From positions 1 to 10,625 of the forward strand of contig JADGRK010000056.1 of assembly GCA_017880985.1 (NCBI GenBank): DNA of 10,625 bases. Reading direction: 5' to 3'. Source of the stretch: Rhodoferax sp. (GTDB taxonomy: Bacteria > Pseudomonadota > Gammaproteobacteria > Burkholderiales > Burkholderiaceae_C). Position 1 is the first letter of the stretch. Each line of letters begins with the position of its first letter. Made by a program: the position numbers and the translations under genes. The notes below the pieces were generated by a model. That model ran no database searches. It was not told the origin of the DNA and was given only the letters and a program-made list of their open reading frames with translations. Positions 5,532 through 10,625 of the stretch are shown here, piece by piece.

Positions 5532-8423
5532 TCCGCATTGCCCGACATAGCCGCAAGCGGTACAGAAATCACAACCGTCTTTGTGAATGACGGTGGGGTT
5601 GCCGCACTCCGGGCAGATTTTTCCGGCCATGGTGCTGGGAGCGCCTTGATTTTTGGGCGCATCGAGTACGCCCATGTCGCGCAGCGGGAAACCTTCCTCG
5701 TCAAGCACCCCCAGCATGGCGTAGCGATGGATGATCAGGCGGGCGATATAGGCCACGGTGGAGGGCCAGGTCTGCTGGCGCCGCTCTCCGTGGGGCAAAC
5801 CCGGCACGAATGCCATGAAATGGCCCAGCGGTTCGGCGTAATTGAGCAGCTTGCGCAGCTTCATGCCGATCCAGGCCGGATCGATCACCCGCATGTCCAG
5901 CGACAGCAGCCGGGCCAATCCATCAAGGGCTCGTGGGTAATTTCCCGAAAACCCTACGGCGCAGGGCCGGGTGACGGTGCCGCCGTCGTAGCCGGGCAGG
6001 TTAACCTCCTTGAGCGTCACCGTGAAGGCTTCGCCGGTGGCGGGATTGTCCACATCGACCGACCACGCCAGGGTGCCCGATGGCCCGGTCTGCGGCTCAC
6101 CACGGCTGAACATGGCGTCGATTACGGGTGTTGACAGATCGGTGCCCTTGCCAGCCAATGCTTTGAGTTGGTCGCAGCGCCAGCGGATGACCGCCGCTGT
6201 GGCGGCGACGACACCAGGGAACAGACGCCGCTCACCGTGCGGTGGAAAAGGCATTTCAAACGAGTGCTCTTCCGCTACCGTAGCCAATGCGTCCAGTTTG
6301 AGTTGCAGCCACGCTGGGTCATTGGCACGCAAATCCATTGATAGCGTTTTGGCGAGCGCACCCAAACCGCGCGGCTGCTCTGCGCCATTGACCCATACTT
6401 CGAAAGGTTGCGGCGCACCGCCTCCCTCCGGCACTACTTCGCCCACGAACAGCGCGAAGTCCCCAAAAGGGTGATGCACCATGAAAGTCCATGCCGGATT
6501 GCCGGCCGGCAGTTCCGGTCGACTTGGCCACCTTAGGGATGAAAGGACCGGGGCGGGCAGACGATCCAGGGCCAGACGGTGATTGGCACCGTCAATCTGC
6601 AGGGGCGTCGTTCTTGCTGAAGCCGTAGCGGCAACGCTCAAGACCGAACCCAGCACCGAGTTGGGTCGGTAGGTGGCGAGACCCTTCAGGCCCGACAGCC
6701 AGGCCTCCATGTACAGGTTTTGGAAGTCGGCATAGGGGTAATCGGCTGGCACGTTGACGGTTTTTGAGATGGCGGTGTCGATGAAAGGCGCTACCACAGC
6801 CACCATCAATTCATGGGCTTGAGCGCTCATCTCGAGCGCCGTCACAAAAGCCGGGGTCAGTGCAGTCTCTTCTCCAAACAGGTGACGATAAAGACGCCAG
6901 GCGTGATCCTCGACTGCATACTCCTTGAAACTGCCGTCAACCATACGTTTTTTGCGAGTATAGGACCAACTGAACGCAGGCTCGATGCCGTTACTGGCGT
7001 TATCCGCAAAGGCGAGGCTGATGGTGCCGGTGGGTGCAATCGAGAGCAGGTGCGAATTGCGCAGCCCATGCGCACGAATGCGTTCCTTCAGGGCGGCAGG
7101 CAAGCGTGACGCAAAGGTCTGGCCACTGAGGTAGAGGTCGGCATTGAATAGCGGAAACGCCCCGCGCTCAAGTGCCAGTTCGACTGACGCGTCATAGGCA
7201 GTGTCGCGCATCGTTTCGGCGATTTGCCGCGCCATGTTGCGTGCCTCCTGTGTGTCGTAGCGCAAGTTGAGCATCACCAGGGCATCGCCCAACCCGGTAA
7301 AACCGAGGCCGACGCGGCGTTTGCTGCGGGCTTCATGCTGCTGTTGCGGCAGCGGCCACACGGTCACGTCCAGCACGTTATCGAGCATGCGCGTGGCGAT
7401 GCGGGCGACTTCGGCAAAAGCCGATTGATCAAAGTGGGCGTTTGCTTCAAAGGGATGATCAATAAATCGGGTTAGATCGATCGAGCCCAGGCAGCAGCAG
7501 CCGTAGGGGGGCAGGGGCTGCTCGGCACAAGGGTTGGTGCTGGCAATGGTTTCGCAGTAGGAAAGGTTGTTGTCGCGATTGATATGGTCCAGAAACAGGA
7601 CGCCAGGCTCGGCGTGATCGTAGGTGGAACGCATGATTTGGTCCCATAGCTCGCGCGCCTGCAGCTTGCGGTAAACCCACACGCCACCTTCTTGCGTCTG
7701 ATAGGCGCCAGCCGCCTTTTGGGCAGCCCCCGGTTCGGCGCGATGAACCAGTTCAAATTCTTTATCTTGTTGCACCGCCTGCATGAAGGCGTCGCTGACA
7801 CCGACCGAGATATTGAAGTTTTTCAAATCTCCGGTGTCCTTGGCGTGAACAAATTCTTCAATATCAGGATGATCGCAGCGCAAGACACCCATCTGTGCGC
7901 CACGCCTGGCACCGGCGGATTCGACCGTCTCGCATGAACGGTCAAATACGCGCATGTAGCTCACTGGCCCGGAAGCACTGCTTTGCGTGCTGCCGACCCA
8001 CGCGCCGTGCGGCCGAATGCGCGAGAAATCGTAACCCACACCGCCGCCGCGACGCATGGTCTCAGCCGCCTCGGTGAGTGCCGTGTAAATGCCGGGGTGC
8101 CCATCTTCAACGTGAGCGATGGCGTCGCCAACCGGCTGCACAAAACAGTTGATCAATGTGGCGGATAAATTGGTTCCCGCAGCCGATTGAATGCGTCCGG
8201 CAGGGAGAAATCCTTTTTGCAGTGCCAGCAAAAATTTGGCTTCCCACTGCTTTTGGTGCTCAGGGGACTCGACCTCAGCTAGCGCATGGGCGACGCGCTG
8301 ATTGACGTCCGATACGCTTTGCTCCGCGCCTTTGCTGTACTTTTCAAGAAGTACCTCGTGGCTGATCTGTTGGGGTGGGAGGGCGAGGGCTGGTTTGGTT
8401 CGTTCGGGGGTGGATTGCGACAT
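5529..8423 (-). CDS. nrdJ: Adenosylcobalamin-dependent class II ribonucleotide reductase
   Basis: This 964-aa enzyme makes deoxyribonucleotides using a coenzyme B12 radical and works with or without oxygen. Core motifs are NCF with C93, GGGVGYDFSRIRP (126-138), the catalytic N297-P-C299-A-E301, and PPYGCCCLGSIDL (305-317), where C310 is the likely redox partner of C93. SIAPTGTISL lies at 461-470. The C-terminal tail has C937-x2-C940, then C951, C954, C957 and C963, as expected for the thioredoxin-reduced shuttle/zinc-like end. Between the core and the tail lie two related copies of a TSCPD-like domain, at about 641-756 and 784-906. Start ATG (8423-8421) is preceded on its strand by AGGAAA. 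qor lies 47 bp upstream on the same strand. No cobalamin riboswitch fits in that gap. Confidence 0.93.
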   Translation of the reverse strand: MSQSTPERTKPALALPPQQISHEVLLEKYSKGAEQSVSDVNQRVAHALAEVESPEHQKQWEAKFLLALQKGFLPAGRIQSAAGTNLSATLINCFVQPVGDAIAHVEDGHPGIYTALTEAAETMRRGGGVGYDFSRIRPHGAWVGSTQSSASGPVSYMRVFDRSCETVESAGARRGAQMGVLRCDHPDIEEFVHAKDTGDLKNFNISVGVSDAFMQAVQQDKEFELVHRAEPGAAQKAAGAYQTQEGGVWVYRKLQARELWDQIMRSTYDHAEPGVLFLDHINRDNNLSYCETIASTNPCAEQPLPPYGCCCLGSIDLTRFIDHPFEANAHFDQSAFAEVARIATRMLDNVLDVTVWPLPQQQHEARSKRRVGLGFTGLGDALVMLNLRYDTQEARNMARQIAETMRDTAYDASVELALERGAFPLFNADLYLSGQTFASRLPAALKERIRAHGLRNSHLLSIAPTGTISLAFADNASNGIEPAFSWSYTRKKRMVDGSFKEYAVEDHAWRLYRHLFGEETALTPAFVTALEMSAQAHELMVAVVAPFIDTAISKTVNVPADYPYADFQNLYMEAWLSGLKGLATYRPNSVLGSVLSVAATASARTTPLQIDGANHRLALDRLPAPVLSSLRWPSRPELPAGNPAWTFMVHHPFGDFALFVGEVVPEGGGAPQPFEVWVNGAEQPRGLGALAKTLSMDLRANDPAWLQLKLDALATVAEEHSFEMPFPPHGERRLFPGVVAATAAVIRWRCDQLKALAGKGTDLSTPVIDAMFSRGEPQTGPSGTLAWSVDVDNPATGEAFTVTLKEVNLPGYDGGTVTRPCAVGFSGNYPRALDGLARLLSLDMRVIDPAWIGMKLRKLLNYAEPLGHFMAFVPGLPHGERRQQTWPSTVAYIARLIIHRYAMLGVLDEEGFPLRDMGVLDAPKNQGAPSTMAGKICPECGNPTVIHKDGCDFCTACGYVGQCG

Positions 8424-8470
8424 GAGTGATTTCCTGGCTGACTGATAGAATCATAGACCAAGTTACCAGC

Positions 8471-9445
8471 TCAGTTATGCAGCACCAATTTGCCCTTGAC
8501 TTCGCGCGCACCCATTCGGGCGAAGGCTGCCTTAAGTTGCGCCATTGGCATCGTGCGATCAATCACGGGCTTTATTATTCCTTTCCCATACCATTGGGCC
8601 AATTCCAGCATCATGGCGGCGTTGGCTTTGGGCTCGCGCTTGGCGAAGGCACCCCAAAATACGCCGACGATGGAGGCTTCTTTGAGCAGTGCCAGGTTAA
8701 GCGGCAATGCCGGGATCGGTCCTGCGGCAAAACCCACCACCAGATAGCGTCCACGCCAGCCGATGGAGCGAAATGCCGGGTCTGTCAAGTCGCCACCCAC
8801 CGGGTCATAAATAACGTCCGGCCCATTGCCGTCGGTGAGCGCTTTGACCGCCTCACGCAGATTCCCGGTACTGTAGTTAATTGTGGCGTCAGCCCCAATC
8901 GACTTGCATAGTGCACATTTTTCATCGGTTGAGGCGGCCGCAATCACCCGTGCCCCGCAGACTTTGGCAACCTGGATCGCCGACGTCCCTACGCCACCGG
9001 CCGCCCCCAGCACCAGCACAGTTTCACCGGCCTTGAGTTGGGCCCGGTTCACCAAAGCATGGTACGACGTGGCATAGATCATGATGAACGCTGCCGCATC
9101 GACAAAAGGAAAGCCAGGGGGCAAGGGCATGCATAGCGCTGCTGGCGCGACGGTATGTGTGCCAAAACCGCCGGTGCCTGACAGGCAGGCCACGTGCTGG
9201 CCCACCTTCAGGTGGTTGACGCCATCGCCCAGCGCAGCAATGACGCCCGCATATTCGGAGCCCGGTACAAAGGGCAGCGCAGGCTTCATCTGATACTTGT
9301 TCTGCACAATCAGCAGATCCGGAAAATTTAGGCTGGCGGCCTTTATTTCTATCAGCACTTCGCCGGCCTTCGGCCTGGGGGTGGGCATTTCTTGCCAGGT
9401 CAAGGCGTCAACGCCCACGGGGTTTTCACAAAGCCAGGCATGCAT
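8471..9445 (-). CDS. qor: NADPH:quinone oxidoreductase-like protein, zinc-independent MDR superfamily
   Basis: A 324-aa medium-chain dehydrogenase/reductase of the zeta-crystallin/QOR type. The GroES-like N-terminal half includes LNFPDLLIVQNKYQ (39-52) and PFVPGSEYAG (58-67). The Rossmann half has the NADPH loop LGAAGGVGTSAIQVAK (146-161) and GADATINY (184-191). The catalytic-zinc ligand pattern of alcohol dehydrogenases is missing, as is usual for this branch. The frame is open 30 codons further upstream, but ATG 9445-9443 starts the family N-terminus (MHAWLCENP) and has AGGAGA at 7-bp spacing on its strand. Substrate is unknown: homologs reduce quinones, enones or acyl-CoA derivatives. It may be co-transcribed with nrdJ, 47 bp downstream. 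Confidence 0.85.
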   Translation of the reverse strand: MHAWLCENPVGVDALTWQEMPTPRPKAGEVLIEIKAASLNFPDLLIVQNKYQMKPALPFVPGSEYAGVIAALGDGVNHLKVGQHVACLSGTGGFGTHTVAPAALCMPLPPGFPFVDAAAFIMIYATSYHALVNRAQLKAGETVLVLGAAGGVGTSAIQVAKVCGARVIAAASTDEKCALCKSIGADATINYSTGNLREAVKALTDGNGPDVIYDPVGGDLTDPAFRSIGWRGRYLVVGFAAGPIPALPLNLALLKEASIVGVFWGAFAKREPKANAAMMLELAQWYGKGIIKPVIDRTMPMAQLKAAFARMGAREVKGKLVLHN

Positions 9446-9462
9446 CGGGAAATCTCCTAAGA

Positions 9463-9499
9463 ATTTGCCCGAATGATAGAGGCAAATTGCCAGGCAAAT
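9463..9499. promoter_or_regulatory. Iterated GGCAAAT half-sites in the qor-surE divergent region
   Basis: ATTTGCC (9463-9469) and GGCAAAT (9481-9487) form a perfect 7-bp inverted repeat with an 11-bp spacer. A second GGCAAAT (9493-9499) lies 12 bp further on. TTGCC-A-GGCAA (9487-9497) makes an overlapping tighter palindrome. The array overlaps a possible qor -10 on the minus strand (TATCAT, complement of 9473-9478). This layout suits an operator for a dimeric repressor, but no regulator gene is visible nearby. Confidence 0.35.
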
Positions 9500-9542
9500 G
9501 GTCTCATCGGTGACGAGCGCGTGGGAAGATCGCACAGCCCCC

Positions 9543-9548
9543 TACAAT
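9543..9548 (+). promoter_or_regulatory. Possible -10 element for surE
   Basis: TACAAT matches TATAAT at 5 of 6 positions. Transcription would start about 9554-9556, only about 15 nt before the surE ATG. No convincing -35 hexamer is seen at normal spacing. Such a short leader agrees with the lack of a clear ribosome-binding site. Confidence 0.35.
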
Positions 9549-9569
9549 GAAAGCCAACTCTGTTTGAAT

Positions 9570-10358
9570 ATGAAAATTCTTATTTCCAATGACGACGGCT
9601 ACCAGGCACCGGGCATCGTGGCCTTGTTTGAGGCCCTTAAAGACGTGGCCGAGGTCGAGGTGGTGGCACCGGAACAAAACAACAGTGCCAAATCGAATGC
9701 CTTGACCTTGAATACCCCCATGTATGTCATGTCCGCAGCCAATGGGTTTCGCTATATCAACGGTACACCGGCAGACTGCGTGCATGTTGCCCTGACCGGG
9801 CTGCTGGGATATCGACCTGACTTGGTGGTCTCGGGTATCAACAACGGCGCCAATATGGGCGATGACACCATTTACTCTGGCACCGTGGGTGCCGCCATGG
9901 AAGGTTACCTGTTTGGTATTCCGGCCATTGCATTTTCCCAGGTTGAGAAGAACTGGCGGCACCTGGACGCGGCGGCACGCAAAGCCCGGGATCTGGTTCT
10001 GCAACTGTCCCGACAGAACCTGATTAGTAGCAGTCCCTGGTTGCTCAACGTCAATATTCCCAACTTGCCCTTTGATGAGATCAGGCACGTGAAGCTTTGT
10101 CGGCTTGGGCGTCGCCACTCGGCTGAGTCGGTGATTACCCAGATCAGCCCGCGTGGCGACACAATGTACTGGATTGGCGCGGCGGGGCCAGCCAAAGACG
10201 AGGCTGACGGGACTGACTTTCACGCCACCACCCAGGGCCACATTTCGATGACGCCGTTGAAGGTCGATTTGACTGACCATGATCATCTGGGCTATTGGGC
10301 TCAGACGGCCGCCCGGCTGGTGGATGCGACCCAGCGCGCCCCGCAACCGGGCGCGTAG
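9570..10358 (+). CDS. surE: SurE, 5'/3'-nucleotidase (survival protein)
   Basis: A 262-aa metal-dependent nucleoside monophosphate phosphatase, normal family length, cytoplasmic. The N-terminus MKILISNDDGYQAPGI contains the metal-binding D8 and D9. S39, in PEQNNSAKS, is the third ligand position, and the SGINNGANMGDDTIYSGTVGAAMEG segment (88-112) holds the Asn ligand at 91/92 and the conserved dimer/active-site loop. ATG 9570 was chosen because the family always begins near MKIL. The upstream in-frame ATG at 9498 would add 24 unrelated residues. No Shine-Dalgarno sequence is evident. It is followed 25 bp later by pcm, the order surE-pcm being widespread in proteobacteria, often continuing to nlpD and rpoS, which would lie outside the window. 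Confidence 0.95.
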   Translation: MKILISNDDGYQAPGIVALFEALKDVAEVEVVAPEQNNSAKSNALTLNTPMYVMSAANGFRYINGTPADCVHVALTGLLGYRPDLVVSGINNGANMGDDTIYSGTVGAAMEGYLFGIPAIAFSQVEKNWRHLDAAARKARDLVLQLSRQNLISSSPWLLNVNIPNLPFDEIRHVKLCRLGRRHSAESVITQISPRGDTMYWIGAAGPAKDEADGTDFHATTQGHISMTPLKVDLTDHDHLGYWAQTAARLVDATQRAPQPGA

Positions 10359-10383
10359 CACTTTGGCCCGGCTTGATGCCCAC

Positions 10384-10625
10384 ATGAAAGAACGACCGAG
10401 GTTCCCGGCCCGTTTGGAATTCCTGGCTGACAGAGCCGGGACTCGACGGCCAGCGCCAGGCTCGGTGCAAGGCTTGGGCATGGACTCCAGCGCGATGCGC
10501 TTGAACCTGGTGCAGAAGCTCGGCGCTCAAGGTGTCACCGACGCGCTGGTGCTTGCAGCGATGGGTTGCGTCGAGCGTCACCGTTTTGTTGACAGTGCAT
10601 TGTTCAATCAAGCTTATGAAGATAC
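10384..10625 (+). CDS. pcm: Protein-L-isoaspartate O-methyltransferase (N-terminal part, cut by window end)
   Basis: An open frame continues past the right edge, giving the first 80 residues. It begins MKERPRFPARLEFLADRAG and leads through GLGMDSSAMRLNLVQKLGAQ and VLAAMGCVERHRFVD to NQAYEDT. These are the N-terminal helix and the HxFV/(A/N)QAYxDT region of Pcm, the S-adenosylmethionine-dependent repair enzyme for isoaspartyl residues. The catalytic methyltransferase motifs are outside the window. ATG 10384 is the first ATG in frame, but TTG 10363 is also possible and neither has a clear ribosome-binding site. The position immediately after surE strongly supports the call. Confidence 0.88.
   Translation, partial: MKERPRFPARLEFLADRAGTRRPAPGSVQGLGMDSSAMRLNLVQKLGAQGVTDALVLAAMGCVERHRFVDSALFNQAYED

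Noticed and set aside
10005..10017. CTGTCCCGACAGA inside surE as another copy of the GGGACAGA repeat
   Set aside because: Short chance similarity within conserved coding sequence, with no flanking modules.
9504..10481. Long minus-strand open frame opposite surE
   Set aside because: It is a shadow of surE in GC-rich DNA. It has no recognisable motif, and the plus-strand SurE and Pcm proteins are unmistakable.

Overview
The window looks like a chromosomal segment of a betaproteobacterium, most likely of the order Burkholderiales and possibly related to Rhodoferax or Polaromonas. The evidence is moderately high GC, the residue patterns of PorB, NrdJ and SurE, and the surE-pcm gene order. The genus is an inference from memory, not a search.

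Layout. Positions 1-112 hold the C-terminal end of a probable beta-lactamase-fold serine hydrolase. After a leader with an FNR-type box (219-232) and a well-placed -10 element comes a plus-strand operon, about 328-4987. It encodes the gamma, alpha and beta subunits of a pyruvate/2-oxoacid:acceptor oxidoreductase (porC, porA, porB). The fourth gene encodes a large flavoprotein that joins a GltD-like FAD/NAD(P)H module to a C-terminal two-cluster ferredoxin domain. A second FNR-type box (5002-5015) precedes a universal stress protein gene. A GC-rich hairpin separates that gene from the convergent minus-strand pair qor-nrdJ: a zinc-free quinone oxidoreductase-like protein and a B12-dependent class II ribonucleotide reductase with a duplicated C-terminal domain. 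Divergent from qor are surE and the start of pcm, which runs off the window.

How it fits together. POR enzymes are generally oxygen-sensitive. An FNR-type box with class II spacing upstream, a second one in front of usp, and an oxygen-independent ribonucleotide reductase nearby suggest a low-oxygen physiology. No separate delta (ferredoxin) subunit is present. The ferredoxin tail of the flavoprotein probably takes that role and links pyruvate oxidation to NAD(P).

The most unusual structure is a pair of near-identical 74-bp arms (73/74 matches) in inverted orientation. They sit exactly in the two gaps around porB and lie 1038 bp apart. They are parts of a larger modular palindromic element built from GGGACAGA-type units at 27-28 bp spacing. 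The element edges appear to supply the stop codons of porA and porB and part of the ribosome-binding site of the flavoprotein gene. The arrangement could isolate porB on the mRNA, allow inversion of porB, or be a trace of mobile REP-like DNA. No RNA genes or CRISPR arrays were seen.
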